DNA of 64,000 nt from CAWDLX01 sp046728155. GTDB lineage: Bacteria > Actinomycetota > Actinomycetes > Mycobacteriales > Micromonosporaceae. The stretch is from positions 8,464 through 72,463 of the forward strand of contig JBKPDY010000112.1 in NCBI GenBank assembly GCA_046728155.1, written 5' to 3'. Position numbers and translations under genes: made by a program. This document shows positions 46,323-54,070 of this stretch, piece after piece. How positions within the stretch are numbered: position 1 is the first letter of the stretch; each line of letters starts with the position of its first letter. A model generated the notes under the pieces. The model saw only the letters and a program-made list of their open reading frames with translations. It made no database searches and was not told the origin of the DNA.

Positions 46323-47156
46323 GTGACCGAAGAGACGACGGCGTTCGTGTTGGGCGGCGGCGGGCTGCTCGGCTCGACCGAGGTGGGCATGCTGGCCGCC
46401 CTCGCCGACTGCGGTGTCTTGCCCGACCTCGTCCTCGGGACCTCGATCGGGGCCATCAACGGCGTCTTCGTCGCCGCCGATCCGGCCGGCGCTGCCGCCC
46501 GGCTCGAGCAGGTCTGGCGTTCGCCCGAGATCCGCACAGCCTTTCGCGGTTCGCTGTTCGGCCGGATCAACACCCTGGCCCGGTCGGGGACCCACCTGCA
46601 CGAGAGCGCACCCTTGCGGCGGCTGATCGAGCAGTATCTGCCGGTGCGGGACTTCGCCGAGCTGCCTGTGCCGTTCCAATGTGTGGCAGCGAACATCGAG
46701 CGGGCCGCGGCCCATTGGTTCCATAGTGGACCAATTGTTCCGGCTGTCATGGCCTCCGCCGCGGTACCCGGGCTTCTGCCACCCGTACGAATCGACGGGA
46801 ATCACTTCTTCGACGGCGGACTGGTACACAGCATCCCGGTCGGACGGGCTGTCCGCCTGGGTGCGCGACGTATCTTCGTCCTGCACGTCGGGCGCATCGA
46901 GCAAGCGCTCCGACCTCCGCGCTGGCCGTGGGAGGTCGGCCTGGTTGCGTTCGAGATCGCCCGTAGGCACCGGTTCATGGAGGAGATGGCGACCCTGCCG
47001 GAGGACGTGACCGTCCACGTCCTGCCCACCGGCGGCAACGGTCGCCGGACCGATCTTTCCCAGCTACGCTACCGGGACCACTCGCGGGTCGAGGCGTACC
47101 TCGACCAGGCCCGCGCCGCGACCACTGCCTACCTGTCCGCTCGCCTGGTGACGTGA
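46323..47156 (+). CDS. Patatin-like phospholipase
   Basis: 277 residues. Ser-Asp dyad lipid hydrolase. The oxyanion-hole glycines GGGGLLG are near residue 12, the nucleophile is in GTSIGAIN (about residue 42) and the Asp in DGGLVHS (about 162). There is no signal peptide, so it acts at the inner face of the membrane or in the cytoplasm. It is followed 10 bases later by an acyltransferase, so the pair may remodel phospholipids. Holds the TCCATAGTGGA palindrome, with extended symmetry, at 46720. Confidence 0.88.
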   Translation: MTEETTAFVLGGGGLLGSTEVGMLAALADCGVLPDLVLGTSIGAINGVFVAADPAGAAARLEQVWRSPEIRTAFRGSLFGRINTLARSGTHLHESAPLRRLIEQYLPVRDFAELPVPFQCVAANIERAAAHWFHSGPIVPAVMASAAVPGLLPPVRIDGNHFFDGGLVHSIPVGRAVRLGARRIFVLHVGRIEQALRPPRWPWEVGLVAFEIARRHRFMEEMATLPEDVTVHVLPTGGNGRRTDLSQLRYRDHSRVEAYLDQARAATTAYLSARLVT

Positions 47157-47166
47157 AGGGCTCGCC

Positions 47167-48285
47167 GTGCTACCGCCCCGCATCGTGCGTCGCCTTCTCC
47201 TCGCGCCCCTGGTCATCGTCATCACCGTGGCGGTGCTGGTGCTCTCGCCGCTGCTGGCGTTACTCGCGCTCGTCGCCTCCCCGTCGAGGCCCGCGCGTCG
47301 GCGGGCATTGCGACTCCTGCGGTTCGGGCTGACCTGGCTGCTGATGGAGTCGGCCGCTCTGTTCGCCAGCCTCGGCCTCTGGCTGGCCAACGGTTTCGGC
47401 GGCCGGCTGCGCTCCGACGTGTCGCTGGAGCGGCACTACGACCTGATGCGGTGGTTCCTGGACAACCTCTACCAGCGGGCTCTGCGGGTGTTCCGGCTCA
47501 CCGTCGATGTGAACGAGCCGGAGGCATCTGAGACGGAACTGGCGGCACGGCTGACCCGTCCGGTCATCGTGCTCAGCCGCCATGCCGGACCCGGCGATTC
47601 CTTCTTGCTCATCCATCAGCTTCTCTGCCGGTACGGACGGCGGCCGCGCATTGTGATGAAGGCGGCGCTGCAGTTCGATCCGAGCATCGACGTCGTGATC
47701 AACCGACTGCCGCACGCCTTCGTTCATCCAAATAGGATGGTCATGCCCGCCGATGACGGCACATCACCTCCGGCTTCACGTTCCGACGCGGTGCCGGCGC
47801 AGCGCGGTGTCACCGAGCAGCCGCCCGGTGACACCGTCGTCGTCGAGGAGATCCGCCGCCTCGCCGCCGGACTGGGACCGACCGGCGCACTGGTCATCTT
47901 TCCCGAGGGTGGCAACTTCACTCCGGCCCGCCGCCGCCGCGGCATCCGCCGCCTCGAGGAGGCCCGCCGCTTCACGCTCGCCCGCCGGGCCCGCGGCCTG
48001 GCGAACCTGCTGCCGCCGCGCTCGGGCGGCGTCTTCGCCGCGATCGACACAGCACCGAGTGCGGACGTCATCTTCGTGGCGCACACCGGTCTGGACGACC
48101 TCATCACCGTCGGCGACATCTGGCGGGCGTTACCCATGGAGCAGGTGATCCGGGCCCGATGGTGGCGGGTCCCGGCGGCCGAGGTACCCCGTGGGCGGGA
48201 CGAGATCGTCCGCTGGCTATACGACTGGTGGGAACGGATCGACGCCTGGATCGAGCAGAACCGACCGGTTCGCGCCCCCGCGTGA
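47167..48285 (+). CDS. PlsC-like acyltransferase, membrane-anchored
   Basis: 372 residues. Two N-terminal helices (LLLAPLVIVITVAVLVLSPLL; LLMESAALFASLGLWLA), then the glycerophosphate acyltransferase motifs: SRHAGPGDS (H-x4-D) and FPEGGNF with the following R-rich stretch that binds phosphate. It is likely a lysophosphatidate or related lipid acyltransferase. It is co-transcribed with the patatin gene (10-base gap). A stretch near residues 195-215 (DGTSPPASRSDAVPAQRG) is an insertion between the motifs. Confidence 0.85.
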   Translation: MLPPRIVRRLLLAPLVIVITVAVLVLSPLLALLALVASPSRPARRRALRLLRFGLTWLLMESAALFASLGLWLANGFGGRLRSDVSLERHYDLMRWFLDNLYQRALRVFRLTVDVNEPEASETELAARLTRPVIVLSRHAGPGDSFLLIHQLLCRYGRRPRIVMKAALQFDPSIDVVINRLPHAFVHPNRMVMPADDGTSPPASRSDAVPAQRGVTEQPPGDTVVVEEIRRLAAGLGPTGALVIFPEGGNFTPARRRRGIRRLEEARRFTLARRARGLANLLPPRSGGVFAAIDTAPSADVIFVAHTGLDDLITVGDIWRALPMEQVIRARWWRVPAAEVPRGRDEIVRWLYDWWERIDAWIEQNRPVRAPA

Positions 48286-49045
48286 CGTTTGCCCGCTCAG
48301 CTTCACTCGCACTTTGTATAAGCCGGCGTCCATACGAACATGCCGTGGAGCCTGTTGCCGTATCGCGAACTGTGGTGTCCCAGTGAGATTGACTTCCGGA
48401 GCGTGGTGAAAGTGTTGTTGCGTCTCACATCCCGGGATGGGCGGTCGAAGATCGCTGTTCCAACACCGGAAACGACATGTGGCGGCGCTTCTCGTGCCCT
48501 TACGGCGATCATGCGATCGATCCCCAGTATGTGGACACGATGGCGCCGGCACCGCTGCCGGGGCCTTCTCCGAGGGCGCCTTGCCCCTGAGGGAACGAGA
48601 TTTGCAAAGACCCGTGACCCGCTGAGCGTCGCTTGTGATACCAAAACGACGATCTTCGGGCGGTAAGCGCCGAATGTAGTAATGACACGGGCGCTCGTCA
48701 TCATCTGGCGGCCGACCGTCAACATCCCGTCGAGGCACGACAGCTCAGGAAAGCGGACCAGGTCTCCACCGTCCGCTCTCGACACTCGAACCCGATCCTG
48801 GCCGGTCGCGCCCGTGAGCGACGCCGAGCCGGGTGCTCGGCGCGCCGCATCGACCCAGAGACGCACCGGCTGGCCGTTACCACGTACCGCGCTCGTTCGA
48901 TAGAGAGGCGGGCAAGGAACACCATGCCGGATATAGCCGACGGAGCCATGCCAACGGCGTCTATGGGGCTACTCGATGGTTTATCCAGTTGTGCACCATC
49001 TTCTCCTGCGAGTCGGTGGCGCCACGCCGGATCAAAGGGTGCATT
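48286..49045. other. Long gene-poor gap upstream of whiB
   Basis: About 760 bases with lower GC than the surroundings and only short, family-free frames on both strands. I find no RNA gene, terminator or transposon end here. Part is presumably the upstream regulatory region of whiB; the rest may be decayed sequence. Confidence 0.5.
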
Positions 49046-49057
49046 TCCGCGTTCGGC

Positions 49058-49087
49058 TTGACGGGACGCGTATTACACGCGTGTAAT
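49058..49087 (+). promoter_or_regulatory. whiB promoter with overlapping palindromic operator
   Basis: TTGACG (49058-49063) and TGTAAT (49082-49087) are separated by 18 bases, a good housekeeping-sigma promoter about 115 bases before the whiB start. The perfect 16-bp palindrome ATTACACGCGTGTAAT (49072-49087) covers the spacer and the -10 element. Its half-sites TTACAC and GTGTAA match the halves of the BldD consensus known from Streptomyces, but with two bases between them instead of one. Confidence 0.55.
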
Positions 49088-49202
49088 TCCACCGGGGGAA
49101 GTTATCGGCGGAGCCGGTCCACGGCTGCGCATCAGGTTACGACACGTGCGTCTTCGCGTGGGGGGTTGCGCCGGCGGACCGGCGCAGAGCAAGGAGGCAA
49201 AG

Positions 49203-49463
49203 ATGGACAACGACCGGTTGGTCGTCTTGGACCTGCTGGGAAACCCGCCGGAGTGGCAGGAGCGGGCCCTGTGCTCGCAGACGGACCCCGAGGCGTTCTT
49301 TCCGGAGAAGGGCGGCTCGACCCGCGAGGCGAAGCGGATCTGCTCGCGGTGCGAAGTCAAAGGCGAATGCCTCGAGTACGCCCTCGGCCACGACGAGCGC
49401 TTCGGCATCTGGGGAGGCCTGTCCGAACGGGAGCGTCGCCGACTCAAGCGGCGCGTCGCCTGA
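49203..49463 (+). CDS. whiB: WhiB-family iron-sulfur transcription factor (WhiB/WhmD type)
   Basis: 86 residues. Four cluster-ligating cysteines: Cys24, then Cys47, Cys50 and Cys56 (CSRCEVKGEC); the GIWGG turn and basic RERRRLKRRVA tail bind region 4 of the sigma factor and DNA. The neighbouring metallopeptidase-like and DUF3499 genes identify it as the WhiB/WhmD (WhiB2) orthologue controlling septation and differentiation, not WhiB1/3/7. The ATG at 49203 has AAGGAGG 8 bases upstream; a longer in-frame extension is not conserved in style. Confidence 0.95.
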   Translation: MDNDRLVVLDLLGNPPEWQERALCSQTDPEAFFPEKGGSTREAKRICSRCEVKGECLEYALGHDERFGIWGGLSERERRRLKRRVA

Positions 49464-49471
49464 CCGGGCCC

Positions 49472-49948
49472 TCAGTCATCCTCTACGTCGTCCGGATCGA
49501 GGCCCAGAAGGTTGGCCACCTGCTCGACGATCACGTCGTGGACCAGGTCGGCCAGGTCGTCCCGATCGACCGCCCGGAACTCTAGCGGACGACGGTAGAG
49601 GACGATCCGCGGCGGCGTGTCACCCCGGTCTGGACGGCCGGGCAAGAGCCTGGCCAACGGCACATCACCGTCCTCGAGCACGTCGGTGTCGTAAACGTTG
49701 AGCTCGGGCGGTACCTCCTCCACCGCGAACTCGACCCCGGCTAACTCGCGCGAATAGCGCTGCTCCAGCGACTCAACGGTGTCCAGCACCAGGTCGTCGA
49801 AGATCTCAGCCCGGGTCCGGGCCAGCGGGAGCGAGGCAGGGACGAGTCGGCCGCGTAGGCCCCGACCGTGCCGATCGCGGCGCGTGCTGCGCCCTGGGCG
49901 GCGCACATTGCGCTCCCGGCGGCGGCGGGCGTCGAACTCCGGCGTCAC
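49472..49948 (-). CDS. Zincin-like metallopeptidase family protein (PF06262)
   Basis: 158 residues from a GTG. The N terminus is basic and Arg-rich. The core has FDDLVLDTVESLEQRY, FAVEEVPP, PRIVLYRRPLEFRA, and HDVIVEQVANLLGLDPDDVED in the place of the HExxH helix. The second zinc histidine is replaced (HDxxVEQ), as is usual in actinobacterial members, so protease activity is uncertain. It lies beside whiB in this order throughout the phylum. Convergent with whiB, 9 bases apart. Confidence 0.88.
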   Translation of the reverse strand: MTPEFDARRRRERNVRRPGRSTRRDRHGRGLRGRLVPASLPLARTRAEIFDDLVLDTVESLEQRYSRELAGVEFAVEEVPPELNVYDTDVLEDGDVPLARLLPGRPDRGDTPPRIVLYRRPLEFRAVDRDDLADLVHDVIVEQVANLLGLDPDDVEDD

Positions 49949-50153
49949 GCCCGCCAGCCTAGCCTCGGCTGGATGATCACCCCGCGTGTCGCTGACCCGA
50001 CGCGCGGTAGGGGGCGACGCGCTGGCTCCCGGAGGTTGCGAGGTGGCCGTGATCGTGGTCGCGGCGCGCCGTCGGACCCCTCGCCATCGTCGGCGATACG
50101 TTGGTGCTTCGTGAGGTGAGACCCCCGCGCCGTCGCGAAGGAAGGCAGACTCA

Positions 50154-50525
50154 GTGAGGTCACCCCGCCGTTGTTCCCGTAACGGTTGCCCCAGGACCGC
50201 TGTCGCTACGTTGACCTATGTCTATGCCGACTCGACCGCGGTCGTTGGACCCCTGGCCGCATATGCCGAACCGCACTCCTATGACCTGTGCGAACGTCAC
50301 GCGCTGGGGCTGACGGCGCCGCGCGGGTGGGATCTGGTCCGGCACGAGGGCGAGTTCGACGCCCCGGCTGCCGGGCCCGACGACCTGGTCGCTCTCGCCG
50401 AAGCCGTACGGGAGGCCGCCCGACCCATGCCCCGGCACGGCGACGAGTCGGGGGGTCGGTTGTCGAGCCGGCCGCCGAGGCAGGTAGGCCGTCGCGGCCA
50501 CCTCCGCGTGCTCCCGCCCGCCTGA
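50154..50525 (+). CDS. DUF3499 protein
   Basis: 123 residues. N-terminal SPRRCSRNGCPRTAVATLTYVYADSTAVVGPL and YDLCERHA form the conserved actinobacterial DUF3499 fold, probably a zinc knuckle (Cys, Cys, Cys-x2-His). The tail after residue 75 is Arg/Pro-rich and variable. The GTG start follows AAGGAAGG. In relatives this gene directly precedes the phosphomannomutase/Trm112/SIS genes; here the polyamine island lies between. Function unknown. Confidence 0.88.
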   Translation: MRSPRRCSRNGCPRTAVATLTYVYADSTAVVGPLAAYAEPHSYDLCERHALGLTAPRGWDLVRHEGEFDAPAAGPDDLVALAEAVREAARPMPRHGDESGGRLSSRPPRQVGRRGHLRVLPPA

Positions 50526-50537
50526 GTCGGCTCGCTA

Positions 50538-51902
50538 CTACTGCCCGAGTAGGCGGCTCATCACGGCCGCCCGGCGCGACGCCCGTCCGGTTCGCGCTTC
50601 GACTGCGTCGGCCGAGTCCATCGCCCGCAGCCCGATGTTGATGCCGACCCAGCGCAGCGGCTCCGGCGTCCATCGCGGCGACTGGTGGTTCACCCACGGC
50701 AGGGTCGTGAGGTCACTGGCGACACCGCGGATCAGGTCGGCCAGGGTCCGCCCGGCCAGGTTCGTGGTGGCGACGCCGTCGCCGACGTATCCACCAGCCC
50801 AGGCGAGTCCGGTCGCCCGATCGAGCCCGACGGAAGGGCTCCAGTCGCGGCTGACCCCGAGCGGACCGCCCCAGGTATGCGTGATTCGAGCCGTACCGAT
50901 GGCCGGAAACAACGTCCGGAGCGCGCGGGCCAGCTCGGCATGGACCCGTGGCTCGGAGTCGAAGCCCGGCCGGATCGCCGACCCGAAGTGGTACGGCGCC
51001 CCACGCCCGCCGAAGGCGAACCGGTTGTCGGCCGTCCGCTGACCATAGATGATCAGATGCCGGCCGTCGGTGAACGTCTCCCGCCGGGCCAATCCCGCAC
51101 CGGCCCAGAACTCCGCCGACAGCGGCTCAGTCGCGATCATCAGGGAGTAGACCGGCACCACGGTACGGCGTTCGCCCTTCAACCCCGGCGTGTACCCCTC
51201 GGTGGCTCGGACAACCGCCTCCGCCCGGACCGTCGCGTATCCGGTGTGGACAGTGCGTGGCGTGATCGCGTTGACCCGGGTCCGCTCGAAGATCCGCACG
51301 CCCCGCCGCTCAACCACGCGGGCGAGCCCCCGGACCAGCCGGGCCGGATGGATCGCGGCGCAGTGGGGCGTGAACGTGGCGCCCCGTACGTCGGCCGCTC
51401 CACAATGGGCCCTCGCCTCGTCCGGACCCAACAGAACGACGTCGTCCGGACTGAATCCGTATGCCCGAGCCTCCTCGACCTCTTCCTCGGCCCGTCGCCA
51501 CTGGACCCGGTTCCGGGCGAGCACGACGGTGCCGCCCTTCGCGAAGTGGCAGTCGATGCTCTCGGTCGCGGCGACCCTACCGACCTCATCCACTGTGGAC
51601 TGCAGTTCCCGGTAGAGGGCCACGGCGGCGTCCCGACCGTTGCGGCGGGCCAACGCCGCGACCGACTGCGGGAAGAGCGCTGAACACCAGCCACCGTTGC
51701 GGCCGGACGCGCCGAACCCGGCGATCTCGGCCTCCAGGACGGCTATCCGTAGGCCCGGGTCGGCGACCGCCAGGTAATAGGCCGTCCACAACCCGGTGTA
51801 GCCGGCACCCACGATGGCCACGTCGACATCGAGGTCGCCAGGCAGCGGCGGGCGTGGAGTGAGATCGTCCTCCACACTGGACATCCAGTAGGACAGGACC
51901 AT
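50538..51902 (-). CDS. FAD-dependent amine oxidoreductase (PuuB/DAO type)
   Basis: 454 residues. N-terminal dinucleotide-binding VDVAIVGAGYTGLWTAYYLA (about residues 27-46), then LEAEIAGFGASGRNGGWCS, typical of gamma-glutamylputrescine and other primary-amine oxidases, and late AGGYVGDGVATTNLAGRTLADLI. It is the last gene of the lrp-aminotransferase-oxidoreductase operon (one base after the aminotransferase stop). In the island it probably oxidises a putrescine-derived amine to the aldehyde with release of H2O2. The exact substrate is uncertain. Contains two TCCANNNTGGA sites. Confidence 0.85.
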   Translation of the reverse strand: MVLSYWMSSVEDDLTPRPPLPGDLDVDVAIVGAGYTGLWTAYYLAVADPGLRIAVLEAEIAGFGASGRNGGWCSALFPQSVAALARRNGRDAAVALYRELQSTVDEVGRVAATESIDCHFAKGGTVVLARNRVQWRRAEEEVEEARAYGFSPDDVVLLGPDEARAHCGAADVRGATFTPHCAAIHPARLVRGLARVVERRGVRIFERTRVNAITPRTVHTGYATVRAEAVVRATEGYTPGLKGERRTVVPVYSLMIATEPLSAEFWAGAGLARRETFTDGRHLIIYGQRTADNRFAFGGRGAPYHFGSAIRPGFDSEPRVHAELARALRTLFPAIGTARITHTWGGPLGVSRDWSPSVGLDRATGLAWAGGYVGDGVATTNLAGRTLADLIRGVASDLTTLPWVNHQSPRWTPEPLRWVGINIGLRAMDSADAVEARTGRASRRAAVMSRLLGQ

Positions 51903-51903
51903 C

Positions 51904-53283
51904 TCAGATGTGGCTGTACGCCTCGGTCAGCACCGAGCGCAGGATCTGCTCGATCTCGGCGAAGTGCGTCTCGTCACAGATCAGCGGCGGCGCCAGCTGG
52001 ACGACCGGGTCGCCGCGGTCGTCCGCGCGACAGTAGAGTCCGGCGTCGAAGAGCGCCTTGGACAGGAAGCCACGCAACAGCCGCTCGCACTCGTCGTCGT
52101 CGAACGTCTCCCGGGTCGTCTTGTCCTTGACCAGCTCGATGCCGTAGAAGTAGCCGTCGCCGCGTATATCTCCGACGATCGGCAGGTCGTACAGACGCTC
52201 CAGATAGGACCGGAACGTCGCCTCGTTGGCGCGGACGTGGCCGTTGAGATCTTCACGCGCGAAGATGTCCAGGTTGGACAGTGCGACGGCGCTGGCGACC
52301 GGGTGGCCACCGAAGGTCACGCCGTGCGCGAACCAGTTCGCGTCCTGGAGGAACGGCGCCGCCAGCCGGTCTGACGCGATCATCGCACCGAGCGGCATGT
52401 AACCGCTGGTGAGTCCCTTGGCGACGGTGATGATGTCGGGCTGGTATCCGTATCGCAGCGCGCCGAAGTACTCGCCGAGCCGACCCCAGGCGCAGATCAC
52501 CTCGTCCGAGACGAGCAGGACGTCGTAGGCGTCGCAGATCTCCCGTACCCGCTGGAAGTAGCCGGGCGGGGGCGGGAAACAGCCGCCGGAGTTCTGCACC
52601 GGCTCGAGGAAGACCGCGGCCACGGTGTCCGGCCCCTCGAACTCGATCGCCTCCTCGATCCGGTTGGCGGCCCAGCGGCCGAACGCCTCCGCGTCGGTCC
52701 TGTCGGGTCCCGCGGAGCCCTCCGGCGCACGGTAGAGGTTCGTGTTGGGAACCCGGATCCCCGATGGTACGAGCGGCTCGAAGTCGGCCTTGATCGTCGG
52801 CAGTCCGGTGATGGAGAGCGCGCCCATCGAGGTGCCGTGGTAGGCGATGTGACGCGAGATCACCTTGTGTTTGCCGGGCTTGCCGACCCGCTTGAAGTAC
52901 GACCGGGCGAGCTTCCAGGCCGACTCGACCGCCTCCGATCCGCCGGTGGTGAAGAAGATCCGGTTGAGGTCGCCCGGGGTGAGGTCGGCGATCCTGTCCG
53001 CCAGCTCGACCGCCTTCGGGTGCGCGTACGACCACAGGGGAAAGTAGGCCAGCTCGGAGGCCTGCTTGCCCGCGGCGTCGGCAAGCTCATGCCGCCCATG
53101 CCCGGCCTGGACGACGAAGAGCCCGGAGAGGCCGTCGAGGTAGCGCTTGCCGTTGACGTCGTAGATGTACGGTCCGTCGCCCCGCACGATCATCGGCACC
53201 GGAGCGTTCGCATACGCCGAGAGCCGGGTGAAATGCATCCACAGGTGGTCGCGAGCGGCGGTGTTCAGATCATTCTCGTTCAT
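51904..53283 (-). CDS. Class III aminotransferase (putrescine:pyruvate aminotransferase-like)
   Basis: 459 residues. PLP fold type I: FTTGGSEAVESAWKLARSYFK, SRHIAYHGTSMGALS, FLEPVQNSGGCFPPP, VSDEVICAWGR and the Schiff-base Lys in TVAKGLTSGYMPLGAM. It is most like SpuC, which transfers the amino group of putrescine or cadaverine to pyruvate. The ATG at 53283 overlaps the lrp stop (ATGA), favouring it over an ATG four codons upstream. It may act beside, or instead of, the FAD oxidase. Confidence 0.9.
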   Translation of the reverse strand: MNENDLNTAARDHLWMHFTRLSAYANAPVPMIVRGDGPYIYDVNGKRYLDGLSGLFVVQAGHGRHELADAAGKQASELAYFPLWSYAHPKAVELADRIADLTPGDLNRIFFTTGGSEAVESAWKLARSYFKRVGKPGKHKVISRHIAYHGTSMGALSITGLPTIKADFEPLVPSGIRVPNTNLYRAPEGSAGPDRTDAEAFGRWAANRIEEAIEFEGPDTVAAVFLEPVQNSGGCFPPPPGYFQRVREICDAYDVLLVSDEVICAWGRLGEYFGALRYGYQPDIITVAKGLTSGYMPLGAMIASDRLAAPFLQDANWFAHGVTFGGHPVASAVALSNLDIFAREDLNGHVRANEATFRSYLERLYDLPIVGDIRGDGYFYGIELVKDKTTRETFDDDECERLLRGFLSKALFDAGLYCRADDRGDPVVQLAPPLICDETHFAEIEQILRSVLTEAYSHI

Positions 53284-53735
53284 CGTGTTCCCCATGCGTA
53301 GGTCTGCTTCTCGAGTTTGAGATAGACGAAGGTCTCCGTCCCGGTAACTCCTGGGACCGTACGGATCTTGTCGTTCAGCAGGGTGAGCAGGTGGTCGTCG
53401 TTGGTGCAGACGAGCTCCACGAGCAGGTCGTACGCGCCGGCACAGATGACGACGTAGTCGACCTCGGGAATGTCGGCCAGGGAAGCCGCCACCGAACGCA
53501 GGTCGCCCTCGACCTTCAGCCCGACCATGACCTGCCGGGCGAAGCCGAGCGTCAGCGGGTCGGTCACCGCCACGATCTGCATCACTCCATGGTCGAGCAG
53601 CCGCTGGACCCGCTGGCGCACCGCCGCCTCCGAGAGCCCGACGACCTTGGCCAGACCGGCGTACGACGTGCGACCGTCGCGCTGCAACAGCTCGATGATC
53701 TTCTTGTTCACGTCGTCCAGGAGCGCCTCGGTCAC
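53280..53735 (-). CDS. Lrp/AsnC-family regulator of the polyamine island
   Basis: 151 residues. Winged HTH (KKIIELLQRDGRTSYAGLAKVVGLSEAAVRQRVQRL; split over residues 11-45), then the RAM effector domain (VVICAGAYDLLVELVCTND, TVPGVTGTETFVYLKL). It heads an operon with the aminotransferase and oxidoreductase and is divergent from the saccharopine-dehydrogenase/agmatinase operon across 335 bases. It therefore probably controls both units in response to an amino acid or amine. Confidence 0.92.
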   Translation of the reverse strand: MTEALLDDVNKKIIELLQRDGRTSYAGLAKVVGLSEAAVRQRVQRLLDHGVMQIVAVTDPLTLGFARQVMVGLKVEGDLRSVAASLADIPEVDYVVICAGAYDLLVELVCTNDDHLLTLLNDKIRTVPGVTGTETFVYLKLEKQTYAWGTR

Positions 53736-54070
53736 GCTAGGGATACTGTCTCATTGGCCGGCCTTTCGCAACAGAATCCGTCGATTTCGAGCCCATATAC
53801 GCGGGATTCCGAACCTCCTCCATAGTCATGATCGCTGTTCTCGGACCCGGAACGACGCTGGCTGACGCTTTTCGTGCCAGAACACTGAATCTTCGTCGGG
53901 AATAAACCCGCCGCCGGTGGGGCTCGAACCCACCCCGCAGGCAAGATCCAGCGCGTCAGGCGATCTTGGATTCCCGTTGTCCGCCCAGGGTTCCACGACG
54001 CTTTCCATCGCTGTACGGTGGGCAACGCCAGGTTTCAGTGTACCCAAGCGGCCAGGGAGGGCGTCGCCGG
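53736..54070. promoter_or_regulatory. Divergent control region with a tRNA T-arm-like hairpin
   Basis: 335 bases between lrp and the saccharopine-dehydrogenase-like gene. It should hold the Lrp operators. At 53916-53934 the minus strand gives GGTGGGTTCGAGCCCCACC, a perfect six-pair stem around TTCGAGC, exactly like a tRNA T arm. Nearby CAAGATC (53942-53948) pairs with GATCTTG (53962-53968). I could not fold a complete cloverleaf with acceptor and D arms. Confidence 0.45.

Noticed and set aside
48303..48866. A 187-codon minus-strand frame upstream of whiB
   Set aside because: No recognisable domain, no ribosome site and atypical codon use for this genome; treated as non-coding.
53916..54010. 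A complete tRNA gene on the minus strand
   Set aside because: Only the T arm is convincing. I tried class I and class II folds: no matching acceptor strand, no D arm, and the only 7-base anticodon-type loop (CTGACGC) has an unpaired stem.
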